Assembly (NCBI GenBank): GCA_002717855.1
Contig: PBCD01000028.1
Location: 1 to 19,286, forward strand
DNA from: Rickettsiales bacterium
GTDB lineage: Bacteria > Pseudomonadota > Alphaproteobacteria > TMED127
Direction of reading: 5' to 3'
DNA length: 19,286 bases
Both the position numbers and the translations under genes were made by a program. This document shows, piece by piece, positions 7,173 to 14,523 of this stretch (position 1 is the stretch's first letter; each line of letters begins with the position of its first letter). The notes under the pieces were generated by a model. The model saw only the letters and a program-made list of their open reading frames with translations, was not told the DNA's origin and ran no database searches.

Positions 7173-7797
7173 AGTTAAGGAAATATTTAGTTCAATTCAA
7201 GGTGAAGGTTATTATACTGGAAGACCAGCCGTTTTTGTAAGATTTACTGGTTGTAATTTATGGAATGGAAAATTAAAGAATAAACAAAATGCTTTATGTA
7301 ATTTTTGTGACACTGATTTTGTTGGTACTGACGGATTAAATGGAGGAGACTTTTCATTAAATCAACTTTCTACCAAAGTTGAAGAAGTTTGGAATCAAAA
7401 ATACAAAACGTTACAAAAGTTTGTTGTGCTTACTGGCGGAGAGCCTATGCTACAAGCAAATTCACGTTTAGTTGAAAGGTTAAAACAAAAAGGATTTTTT
7501 GTAGCACTTGAAACTAACGGAACAATTGCAATAGATATAAATTTTGATTGGGTATGTGTAAGTCCCAAAAATTTAAATCTATGGAAAGTAAAAAAAGGTG
7601 ATGAACTAAAGATTATTTATCCACAACAAAGATTTGATTTAAACAGTTTAAAAAGGTTAAATTTCAAGTATTTCTTTTTACAACCCCTTGATGATAATAA
7701 AAAACAAATAAATATTATTAAGACCATTGAATATTGTAAATCTCATAAACCATGGTTTCCAAGCTTTCAGATCCATAAAACACTAAATATAAACTAG
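7165..7797 (+). CDS. queE: 7-carboxy-7-deazaguanine synthase QueE
   Basis: A 210-residue radical SAM enzyme that rearranges 6-carboxy-tetrahydropterin to 7-carboxy-7-deazaguanine. The cluster motif is C30-x14-C45-x2-C48, the variant seen in Burkholderia-type QueE rather than the standard CX3CX2C. Flanking blocks are SSIQGEGYYTGRPAVFVRF, CDTDFVGTDG, VLTGGEPMLQ, LETNGT and VSPK, with a FQIHKTLNI ending. It lies between queC (8-bp overlap) and queD (5-bp gap), directly between the enzymes that use its product and make its substrate. No unusual residues are seen. Confidence 0.97.
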   Translation: MFKVKEIFSSIQGEGYYTGRPAVFVRFTGCNLWNGKLKNKQNALCNFCDTDFVGTDGLNGGDFSLNQLSTKVEEVWNQKYKTLQKFVVLTGGEPMLQANSRLVERLKQKGFFVALETNGTIAIDINFDWVCVSPKNLNLWKVKKGDELKIIYPQQRFDLNSLKRLNFKYFFLQPLDDNKKQINIIKTIEYCKSHKPWFPSFQIHKTLNIN

Positions 7798-7802
7798 TAA
7801 AA

Positions 7803-8159
7803 ATGATTATATATAAAAAATATTATTTTGAAACGGCACATTATATGCCAGGTTTTCCAAAAAAACATAAATACAGTAAAATTCATGGTCATAGTTATGA
7901 GATGGTTATATACATTGAGGGCAACACAGAAACAAAACATGGTTGGGTATTTAACTTTGAAAAATTAGATAAATTAATCTTACCCTTAATAAACATTATT
8001 GATCATAATCTATTAAATGAAATCACAGATTTAGAATTTCCAACGAGTGAAAATATTGCCAAATGGTTTTGGAATAAATTAATAAAAGATATTGATCAAT
8101 TAAGAAAAATTGAAATAATAAGACCTCGAATTGGTGGTTGTTTTTATGAAGGTAAATAA
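7803..8159 (+). CDS. queD: QueD-like 6-carboxytetrahydropterin synthase with altered active site
   Basis: A 118-residue member of the PTPS/QueD tunnelling-fold family, normally converting dihydroneopterin triphosphate to 6-carboxytetrahydropterin. Zinc-binding histidines H13, H28 and H30 (FETAH, IHGH) are kept, as are D67-H68 in IIDHNLLN and the FPTSEN block. Two usual catalytic residues are replaced. The E. coli HKCGRLHGH segment reads HKYSKIHGH, with Y24 where the nucleophilic Cys should be. The C-terminal KETCTAGC segment reads IRPRIGGC, with R107 at the pterin-anchoring Glu. The only cysteine is C113, which aligns with a cysteine also present in E. coli QueD. Position in queC-queE-queD supports the pathway role, but the mechanism must differ or the substrate has shifted. 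Confidence 0.9.
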   Translation: MIIYKKYYFETAHYMPGFPKKHKYSKIHGHSYEMVIYIEGNTETKHGWVFNFEKLDKLILPLINIIDHNLLNEITDLEFPTSENIAKWFWNKLIKDIDQLRKIEIIRPRIGGCFYEGK

Positions 8160-8173
8160 TTGGTTTCACCTTC
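8148..8173. terminator. Weak hairpin at the queD/queF convergent junction
   Basis: GAAGGTAAA and TTTCACCTTC can pair (9 bp with one bulged C) around a 7-nt loop, spanning both stop codons. No run of T follows on either strand, so intrinsic termination is doubtful. Confidence 0.25.
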
Positions 8174-8621
8174 CCTTATATGGTATAATATCGTATTCCT
8201 TAATCCATAAGTTTTTTGGTGGATTGTGAGTTTGAAAGAAAATGTCAATTGGAATACCTCCTCTTGGATTCCAAAAACCTCCAACTCGTAACCATCTAGG
8301 TTTTACTGATTTGATAATTTTTTTTGCAATCTTAATTGTACAATCCTCATGGAACCCACCAAAATTTCTAAATGAAAAAAGAAAAAGCTTATATGACTTA
8401 CTTTCAACAATTTTTTTATTTGGAACATAATCAACTATAATATTTCCAAAATCTGGTTGTCCTGTAATCGGACATATGCTGGTAAATTCTGGTGAAGAAA
8501 GTCTAATCACATAATCTTTAGCTCGGTTGGGGTTTGTAATTGATTCAAGGTTAAACTTGTCTGGATCGTTTGGAATCTCTGATTTTTTACCCAGAGATTT
8601 AAATTCTTTCATATTCGCCAT
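8166..8621 (-). CDS. queF: NADPH-dependent preQ0 reductase QueF (type I)
   Basis: A 151-residue enzyme reducing the nitrile of preQ0 to the aminomethyl group of preQ1 with NADPH. The unimodular (short) QueF layout is clear. SPEFTSICPITGQPDFG contains the thioimide-forming C50 and the proton donor D57. The QueF signature reads ESKSYKLFLFSFRN at 73-86, and FHED (90-93) carries the substrate-binding glutamate. Its start overlaps the 3' end of tgt by 23 bp; a second ATG three codons later is possible. It is the last gene of the moaA-nadK-argE-queA-tgt-queF run. The tgt-queF order means the enzyme making preQ1 and the one inserting it are co-expressed. Confidence 0.96.
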   Translation of the reverse strand: MANMKEFKSLGKKSEIPNDPDKFNLESITNPNRAKDYVIRLSSPEFTSICPITGQPDFGNIIVDYVPNKKIVESKSYKLFLFSFRNFGGFHEDCTIKIAKKIIKSVKPRWLRVGGFWNPRGGIPIDIFFQTHNPPKNLWIKEYDIIPYKGR

Positions 8622-9720
8622 GATAAATTTTATAATTATTTTTTACTTCATCGTAATTACCATTCATAATTGATTCTCTTAAATCTGTCATCATATTTTG
8701 ATAAAAAAAAATATTATTAAGGCTAATAATCATAGATGAAAGTATCTCATTACTTCTTGTCAGATGATGAATATAACTTTTTGAAAAGTTTTTGGAAACA
8801 AAACAATCTAATTTTTCATCAAGTGGTGTTTCATCATAAGCAAATTTTGCATTTTTTAGATTTATTTCTCCACTAGTTGTAAATGCTCTTCCATTCCTTC
8901 CAAATCGAGTTGGCAAAACACAGTCAAACATATCAACTCCTTTTTCGACAGCATTAATTATGTCTATGGGTCTACCTACACCCATCAGATATCTAGGCTT
9001 ATTTTCAGGTAAAAAGTTGGTCGTGTGATCCACAATTTCAATCATTTTTTTATGTTTTTCTCCAACAGATAAACCTCCGATTGCGTAACCATCAAAACTA
9101 ATTTGTTTTAATAACTCTGCACATTTTTCTCTTAGGTCAGGGAATACTCCACCTTGGACAATTGAAAATAATCCATATCCTTTTCTTTTTACAAATTTTT
9201 GTTTACATCTTTCAGCCCATTTCACTGTTAGTTTCAGAGATTCATGTGAATCATCATGAGTACATGGAAAATTTGTACACTCATCTAGTGCCATTGTGAT
9301 ATTTGAATTCAGTTTGTTTTGAATAATTATTGAAGACTCCGGTGTAAGTCTAATCTGTTTTCCATCTATATGCGAAGAAAAAGTAACGCCATCTTGATCT
9401 ATTTTTCTTAGTTTGGAAAGAGACCATATTTGAAAGCCTCCTGAGTCAGTTAGTATAGGACAATCCCAATTAATAAATTTTTGTAACCCCCCCATTTTTT
9501 TTATTAAGTTTTCTCCAGGACGTTGCATGAGGTGGTAAGTATTACCTAAAATAATTTGAACTCCGGCTCTTTTTAAGTCACTTGGAAAAATTCCTTTTAC
9601 AGAACCTAACGTTCCTACCGGCATAAAAACTGGAGTGTCAACTTTACCGTGAGCAGTTTTTAATTCACCCACTCTTGCCTTACCATATGTATGTAATATT
9701 TTGAAAAAATTCCAACTCAT
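8599..9720 (-). CDS. tgt: tRNA-guanine transglycosylase Tgt lacking most zinc ligands
   Basis: A 373-residue enzyme that exchanges guanine-34 of GUN-anticodon tRNAs (Asp, Asn, His, Tyr) for preQ1. Catalytic features are normal: ILGNTYHLMQRPGE, TDSGGFQ with D92, ALDEC, IGGLSVGE, and the nucleophile D266 in DMFDCVLPTR. The C-terminal structural zinc site is not. By ungapped alignment of the PLD-to-FYQ segment with the Zymomonas enzyme, ligands C318, C320, C323 and H349 become L304, C306, S309 and N335. The surrounding residues (KNFSKSYIHHL, NEIL) are well kept, and length is normal, so this looks like an evolved loss rather than decay. It overlaps queA by 4 bp (ATGA) and queF by 23 bp. Confidence 0.96.
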   Translation of the reverse strand: MSWNFFKILHTYGKARVGELKTAHGKVDTPVFMPVGTLGSVKGIFPSDLKRAGVQIILGNTYHLMQRPGENLIKKMGGLQKFINWDCPILTDSGGFQIWSLSKLRKIDQDGVTFSSHIDGKQIRLTPESSIIIQNKLNSNITMALDECTNFPCTHDDSHESLKLTVKWAERCKQKFVKRKGYGLFSIVQGGVFPDLREKCAELLKQISFDGYAIGGLSVGEKHKKMIEIVDHTTNFLPENKPRYLMGVGRPIDIINAVEKGVDMFDCVLPTRFGRNGRAFTTSGEINLKNAKFAYDETPLDEKLDCFVSKNFSKSYIHHLTRSNEILSSMIISLNNIFFYQNMMTDLRESIMNGNYDEVKNNYKIYHGEYERI

Positions 9721-10760
9721 GACTCATTCCAAATTAAACACGCATCACCATATGAATAAAAGCGTATTTTTTCTTTAACAGCAAATGAGTATAATTTTTT
9801 CGCTTTTTCAATTCCAATTATACTACAAATTAAAACAAATAAAGTAGATTTGGGAGTATGAAAGTTTGTTATTAGACCATCAACAGTATTTACTTTCCAC
9901 CCAGGTTTGATAAAAATATTCGTTTCACCTTCAAAACATTTAATGGTTCCATCTTTGTTTTTAGAAGACTCCAATAACCTTAAAACTGTTGTGCCAACAG
10001 CAATACACTTTTTCCTATTTTTTCTTGATAAATTTATTAATGAAGCAGCTTTTTTTGATATTTCACCATATTCAAAATGCATTTTATGATCGTTTATATT
10101 CATTTTATTTATTGGAATAAATGTGCCTCCATTAATATGGAGCGTAACTTTTACAATCTTTATACCTTTTTTCAGTAATTTTTTAAGTAACTCTTGATTA
10201 AAATGTAAACTTGCAGTGGGTGCGGCAATTGCTCCATTTCTTTTTGCAAAAATTGATTGATAATTAGTATGATCCTTTATTTCGTATGTTCTTTTTTTCG
10301 AAATATAGTTTGGAAGTGCTAATTTAGCATTTTTTTTTAAAAGCCTAAAAAATACTTCGTCACTATAGTTAAAATCTAATATTACTTCTCCATTCTTGTC
10401 TTTTGAAATATCAAGAACTTTTGCCTTAAAATTTTCTGAAAATGTTAAAAATTTATTTTTTTTAAGTTTTTTTTGTGGTTTAGCAAAAACTTGCCATAAA
10501 TTCTTAGTTTTGGTAATTCTTTTATTCAATGTAATTTTGATTAAGCTTTTTTCTAAAAACCCACTTAATTCAGCAGGTATTACCTTTGTATCATTTATAA
10601 TTAAACAATCGCCGGGATTTAATAGATTAATTAAGTTATCAAATTTTTGAATGGTAAATTTTTTATTCACCTCAACTAATTTTGAATGATTTCTTGGTAT
10701 TTTTGGATTAAGTGCTATTAGATTATTTGGAACTTTAAAGTGAAAATTTTTTGTGAGCAT
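9717..10760 (-). CDS. queA: tRNA preQ1(34) ribosyltransferase-isomerase QueA
   Basis: A 347-residue enzyme that transfers and isomerises the ribosyl part of S-adenosylmethionine onto preQ1-34 in tRNA, giving epoxyqueuosine, the substrate of QueG. Family blocks in order are FKVPNNLIALNP near the N-terminus, DCLIINDTKVIPAEL, AAPTASLHF, LHINGGTFIPI, MHFEYGEIS, GTTVLRLLES, ETNIFIKPGW and LITNFHTPKSTL. It is lysine-rich, as expected for this base composition. The stop overlaps the start of tgt by 4 bp, and the start lies 1 bp after the stop of argE, which places it firmly inside the operon. No missing key residues were noticed. Confidence 0.97.
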   Translation of the reverse strand: MLTKNFHFKVPNNLIALNPKIPRNHSKLVEVNKKFTIQKFDNLINLLNPGDCLIINDTKVIPAELSGFLEKSLIKITLNKRITKTKNLWQVFAKPQKKLKKNKFLTFSENFKAKVLDISKDKNGEVILDFNYSDEVFFRLLKKNAKLALPNYISKKRTYEIKDHTNYQSIFAKRNGAIAAPTASLHFNQELLKKLLKKGIKIVKVTLHINGGTFIPINKMNINDHKMHFEYGEISKKAASLINLSRKNRKKCIAVGTTVLRLLESSKNKDGTIKCFEGETNIFIKPGWKVNTVDGLITNFHTPKSTLFVLICSIIGIEKAKKLYSFAVKEKIRFYSYGDACLIWNES

Positions 10761-10761
10761 T

Positions 10762-11904
10762 TTAGCATATCGTTTTTATCATCTTTTCTAAAAAGACTTC
10801 ACATTTGTTAATTTGCTCTATTAATATGAACTCATTTGGTTTGTGAGCTTGGTCAATACTACCAGGACCACACACTATGGTTTCAATTGGTATTTTGTTG
10901 AAAACACCTGCCTCTGTTCCAAAACTTACAGTATCCGTTATATTAGTATTAAGATTACCTAAGGCCAAATTTACAATTTGATTATTCATTAAGGTTTTTA
11001 ATGGTGGAAAATTATTAGTGATAGAAAATTTTATGAAACATTTATCATCTTTCTTTTTCATCTCTTTCTCTAAATTTGAAAATAAATATTCCTTTATTTC
11101 TCCAATAATCCTTGACATATTATTAGATGGAAGATCTCTGATCTCAAATTCAAGATTACATATTGAGGGTATGATATTTAAAGCTATACCTCCATGAATC
11201 AAACCAACATTAATTGAAGAATATGGAGGGTTATAGTTTTTATTTTGAAAAGATTTTTTCCTTAATTTTTTTTCTATTAAATTTAAATATGTTATAAATT
11301 TTGTTGCATATTTTATAGCATTTACACCTTTATCAATTTGAGATGAATGTGATTCAACTCCATTGAATGAAACTACAAAATTCTTTTTCCCCTTGTGTTC
11401 CGTTATTACTCTCATTTCTGTAGGTTCTCCAACAATACAATAGCTTGGTTTCTTCCTAAGTGATTTAAGAAAGGGAACTGCTTTTTGTATGCCAACACAA
11501 CCTATTTCTTCGTCATAAGACAACATTATATGCACTGGTTTTTTAAGGTTTCTACCAATAATCTTTGGGACTAATGATAATACAATTGCAACAAATGATT
11601 TCATATCAGCTGTACCTCTACCAAAGTACTTTTTATCTTTCTCAACAAGTTCAAAAGGATTTGTTTTCCATTTTTGATTTTCTACAGGAACTACATCCGT
11701 ATGTCCTGATAACATTAGGCCTCCAGTGGAATTAGGTCCAATTCTACAATAAAGATTTGCTCTATTTTGATGGCGATTGATTATTTCGGCATCTACATTG
11801 AATTTTCTTAAGTAAGAGGAAACATAATTTAGTAAAGTAATATTCTCTTGTTCACTGATGCTTTTAAATGAAATAAGTTTTTTTAAAATTTGTTTTGTTT
11901 TCAT
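10762..11904 (-). CDS. argE: Acetylornithine deacetylase ArgE
   Basis: A 380-residue M20-family metallohydrolase removing the acetyl group from N-acetylornithine in arginine synthesis. Metal ligands and catalytic residues are visible: H68 and D70 in SGHTDVVP, D100 in GRGTADMK, the DEE pair at 131-133, E160 in VGEP, and H354 in AHKPNEF. The dimerization domain lies at about 175-290 (FNGVESHSSQ). FGTEAGVF and CGPGSIDQAHKPNE are typical of the alphaproteobacterial ArgE group. A succinyl-diaminopimelate desuccinylase (DapE) reading is less likely given the GPGSIDQAHKPNE end. Its ATG follows directly on the stop of nadK without a Shine-Dalgarno sequence. Confidence 0.92.
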   Translation of the reverse strand: MKTKQILKKLISFKSISEQENITLLNYVSSYLRKFNVDAEIINRHQNRANLYCRIGPNSTGGLMLSGHTDVVPVENQKWKTNPFELVEKDKKYFGRGTADMKSFVAIVLSLVPKIIGRNLKKPVHIMLSYDEEIGCVGIQKAVPFLKSLRKKPSYCIVGEPTEMRVITEHKGKKNFVVSFNGVESHSSQIDKGVNAIKYATKFITYLNLIEKKLRKKSFQNKNYNPPYSSINVGLIHGGIALNIIPSICNLEFEIRDLPSNNMSRIIGEIKEYLFSNLEKEMKKKDDKCFIKFSITNNFPPLKTLMNNQIVNLALGNLNTNITDTVSFGTEAGVFNKIPIETIVCGPGSIDQAHKPNEFILIEQINKCEVFLEKMIKTIC

Positions 11905-12678
11905 TTAATATAAAAATTGTTCATTGATTATTCTTTCTTCTAGATCATGTCCCTGATCAAACAATAAGTTGACGAATTGTTTTTTATCTAATGCAACTTC
12001 CAACTTTTTAATATTATTTGTTTCAAAAAAATCTGCCTCTGCTCTCACAGGTCTTTTTTTTTCTTCCAGAGCCGTCATTGTAATTTTAACATTATTTGGA
12101 AGCAATGCCCCTCTCCATCTTCTGGGTCTATACGGACTAATCGGTGTTAGGGCCAACAATTGAGCATCAACTGGAAAAACAGGCCCCCTCAGTGATAGAT
12201 TATAAGCACTACTGCCTGCAGGAGTGGATATCAAACAACCATCGCATAGTAATTGGTCAATTTTTTTGGTATTATTAACTTCTATACAAATTTTTGCAAT
12301 TTGTCTTGTGTTTCTAATAAGAGACACATCATTGAATGCAATGCTCTCCTTCACAGAACCATTACTTAAAAAACTTTTTATTTTTAGTGGATATAATTTT
12401 GTTGATTTTGATTTTTTCAATCTGGTAAGAAGATTTTTTTCAGAATATTCGTTCATTAGAAATCCAACATGTCCTCTGTTCATTCCATAAATTGGAATCT
12501 TCTGCTTTAAAAATTTATGTAATGTTTCTAGAACAGTCCCGTCGCCTCCTAGAGCTACAATAACATCTGCTTGAGTTGGTTTTACAAATTTATATTTTTT
12601 TTTAAGAATTAATTCAGATTTTTTGGCTACTTCGTTTGCAGAGCACACTAGTCCAATTTTAATATTGTTATTTTGCAT
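11905..12678 (-). CDS. nadK: NAD kinase
   Basis: A 257-residue enzyme phosphorylating NAD to NADP. The GGDG motif (ALGGDGTVLETLH), YGMNRGHVGFLMNE, the NDVSLIRN block, and DGCLISTPAGSSAYNLS-(L)-RGP are all present. The PYRPRRWRGALLP stretch is typical of the alphaproteobacterial type. I chose ATG 12678 rather than the GTG at 12687. The GTG falls inside an AGGTGG Shine-Dalgarno-like sequence ending 5 nt before ATG 12678, and the extra three residues (MDK) add nothing conserved. With this start, the gene begins 1 nt after the moaA stop. NADPH supply relates to QueF two genes on, though this may be coincidental. Confidence 0.95.
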   Translation of the reverse strand: MQNNNIKIGLVCSANEVAKKSELILKKKYKFVKPTQADVIVALGGDGTVLETLHKFLKQKIPIYGMNRGHVGFLMNEYSEKNLLTRLKKSKSTKLYPLKIKSFLSNGSVKESIAFNDVSLIRNTRQIAKICIEVNNTKKIDQLLCDGCLISTPAGSSAYNLSLRGPVFPVDAQLLALTPISPYRPRRWRGALLPNNVKITMTALEEKKRPVRAEADFFETNNIKKLEVALDKKQFVNLLFDQGHDLEERIINEQFLY

Positions 12679-12679
12679 T

Positions 12680-13660
12680 TTATCCACCTGTAAAGCTCAT
12701 AAACCGTTTAATCGCTGGATCTTTGTCATTAATATTAAAAAAATGTTTCTCAGGTTTTTTTTTAATAGATCTTACAATTTCTCTTTCTAGTGCTTCAATA
12801 TCATTTTTCTCTAAAGAACTTTTTAGATTTGTAGCACTTTCATGACCTAAACAACTATATAACATACCATTACTTGTGATTCTTATTCGATTACATGTTT
12901 CACAGAAATGATTGCTTATTGGGCTAATAAAACCTATTAATGACGAAAACTCTTTAGTTCTGTAATATTTTGATGGTCCATTTGTTGTATAATTACAATC
13001 CACTAATGGATATGTATTTTCAATTTTTTTTTTTGCTACAGATATTGGAAGGTATTGTGTGTCACGTGAATATTTAATTTCTCCTAAAGGCATAATTTCG
13101 ATGAAAGTTATATTAAAATCATTTTTAGCAGACCACTTTATAAGTGATATGATTTCATCCTCATTAAAGTTCTTTAGCAACACAACATTTATTTTGATTT
13201 TGATACCTAGGTTGCTAGCCTTTTCAATTCCTTTTAAAACATTATCAATTTTTCCGCCATTGGTTATAAATGAATACTTCTCCGGAATCAAGCTATCAAT
13301 AGAGACATTTAATCTTTCGATACCATTTTGTTTTAACTCTTCTGAATATTTCTCTAACAAAGTACCATTTGTAGTCAAAGTAATCTCTTTTAATAATTGT
13401 TTTTTCTTGTAATAATTTAAATATTGTAAAAAACTTATTATATCTTTTCTTACAAATGGCTCGCCCCCTGTAATGCGAATTTTTTTTATTCCAACCCTTA
13501 TGAGAACGTCAGTTAATGTTTTCAATTGATCTAAATTGAGCATATCTTTTTTTTGTGAAAAAGACATTTTCTCTGGCATGCAATATCTGCACCTTAAATC
13601 ACATCTATCAGTGACAGAAAACCTTAAATAATCTATATTTCTTCCAAATGAGTCTAACAT
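12680..13660 (-). CDS. moaA: GTP 3',8-cyclase MoaA
   Basis: A 326-residue radical SAM enzyme that turns GTP into 3',8-cyclo-dihydro-GTP, the first step of molybdenum cofactor synthesis. The N-terminal cluster motif C20-x3-C24-x2-C27 sits in VTDRCDLRCRYCMPE. RITGGEPF and TTNGTLL follow. The C-terminal cluster has CETCNRIRIT and a third Cys 14 residues after the second (SCLG). The chain ends in FTGG, so the essential C-terminal Gly-Gly tail is intact. It is the first gene of the six-gene minus-strand run and divergent from fdhD, with 62 bp between the starts. MoaC, MoaD and MoaE are not in the window. Confidence 0.97.
   Translation of the reverse strand: MLDSFGRNIDYLRFSVTDRCDLRCRYCMPEKMSFSQKKDMLNLDQLKTLTDVLIRVGIKKIRITGGEPFVRKDIISFLQYLNYYKKKQLLKEITLTTNGTLLEKYSEELKQNGIERLNVSIDSLIPEKYSFITNGGKIDNVLKGIEKASNLGIKIKINVVLLKNFNEDEIISLIKWSAKNDFNITFIEIMPLGEIKYSRDTQYLPISVAKKKIENTYPLVDCNYTTNGPSKYYRTKEFSSLIGFISPISNHFCETCNRIRITSNGMLYSCLGHESATNLKSSLEKNDIEALEREIVRSIKKKPEKHFFNINDKDPAIKRFMSFTGG
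12684..12689 (-). promoter_or_regulatory. nadK ribosome binding site inside the moaA 3' end
   Basis: On the minus strand AGGTGG lies 5 nt upstream of ATG 12678. It covers the Gly-Gly codons (GGT GGA) that end MoaA. It decides the nadK start against the GTG at 12687. Confidence 0.6.
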
Positions 13661-13722
13661 ATCTTAAAAATTATATGCAACATGATAACAGTTATATATA
13701 TTAAAATAAACAATAGCAGTAA
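13661..13722. promoter_or_regulatory. Divergent moaA/fdhD promoter region
   Basis: A 62-bp AT-rich gap between two Mo-related genes. On the minus strand a TATAAT (13670-13675) lies only 9 nt from the moaA ATG, which would give a nearly leaderless transcript. On the plus side an AT-rich stretch (13691-13705) could hold a -10. No Moco riboswitch-like structure is apparent. Confidence 0.35.
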
Positions 13723-14523
13723 ATGAACATAAAACCAAATATTGATGATCCAAGATTAACAAGAAAAATTGATGGGCTAGACCAAGATTTACAAAGACAA
13801 ACCATTCATGTAATTGAAGAAAAACCATTAACACTTTATCTCAATAGCCAAGAAATTGTTACAATGATGACAATAAATGATTATCCAGAATATCTAGCTA
13901 TTGGATATTTGTTAAATCAAAATATGTTACTAAAAGATGATAAGATATTATCTATAGAATATGAGGAGGATATTGATACAGTAGTTGTTAGAACTAAAAG
14001 AAAAACAAATTTTGAGAAAAAGCTTAAAAAGAAAACACTTACCTCAGGTTGTGCGCAGGGAACAGTTTTTGGGGATATTATGGAAAACTTTGAAAAAAAA
14101 AAATTAAATGACAAAAAAAAAATTAATATTGAATGGATTTATCAATTATCAAAAAAAATAAATTTGACACCAAGCTTATATTTAAAAGCTGGAGCTATTC
14201 ACGGATGCGTATTATGCTTTGAAAATTCTCCGCTAATATATATGGAAGATGTGGGCAGACATAATGCAATTGATAAAATTGCTGGTTATATGTTTTTAAA
14301 AAATATAAAACCAAATGATAAAACTTTTTACACAACCGGAAGATTAACAAGTGAAATGGTTATCAAGTCTGTGCAAATGGAAATCCCAATAGTGATTTCA
14401 AGGTCAGGTTTTACTGCTTGGGGTGTTGACCTTGCTAAAAAAGCCAATTTAACTTTAATTGGTAGAGCTAGAGGTAAAAAGTTTACAGTCCTTTCTGGAG
14501 AACAAAGAATTGAAAAAAATTAA
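13723..14523 (+). CDS. fdhD: Formate dehydrogenase sulfurtransferase FdhD
   Basis: A 266-residue protein that delivers sulfur from a cysteine desulfurase to the bis-MGD cofactor of formate dehydrogenase, which is needed for activity. EKPLTLYLN, EYLAIGYLL, the flexible loop TSGCAQGTVFGD with C110, AGAIHGC, EDVGRHNAIDK, TTGRLTSEMV, VISRSGFTAW and LIGRARG match the FdhD family. The loop has one cysteine where E. coli FdhD has a Cys-x-x-Cys pair; one-cysteine loops are known, and only one is essential in E. coli. It is the first gene of fdhD-mobA-transporter. Its target is very probably the formate dehydrogenase converging from the right. Confidence 0.95.
   Translation: MNIKPNIDDPRLTRKIDGLDQDLQRQTIHVIEEKPLTLYLNSQEIVTMMTINDYPEYLAIGYLLNQNMLLKDDKILSIEYEEDIDTVVVRTKRKTNFEKKLKKKTLTSGCAQGTVFGDIMENFEKKKLNDKKKINIEWIYQLSKKINLTPSLYLKAGAIHGCVLCFENSPLIYMEDVGRHNAIDKIAGYMFLKNIKPNDKTFYTTGRLTSEMVIKSVQMEIPIVISRSGFTAWGVDLAKKANLTLIGRARGKKFTVLSGEQRIEKN
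14497..14500 (+). promoter_or_regulatory. Ribosome binding site supporting a TTG start for mobA
   Basis: GGAG lies 9 nt before TTG 14510, inside the fdhD coding end. No ATG precedes the nucleotide-binding loop of MobA, and the earlier TTG at 14459 has no comparable site. Confidence 0.5.

Noticed and set aside
7960..8160. Frameshift or decay in queD as the cause of the altered C-terminus
   Set aside because: The frame is intact, FPTSEN and the GGCFYEG end align without gaps to E. coli QueD, and the stop is at the normal length, so the changes are substitutions.
14459..14509. Longer MobA reading frame from TTG 14459
   Set aside because: It would overlap fdhD by 65 bp, has no ribosome binding site, and the added 17 residues match nothing in MobA.
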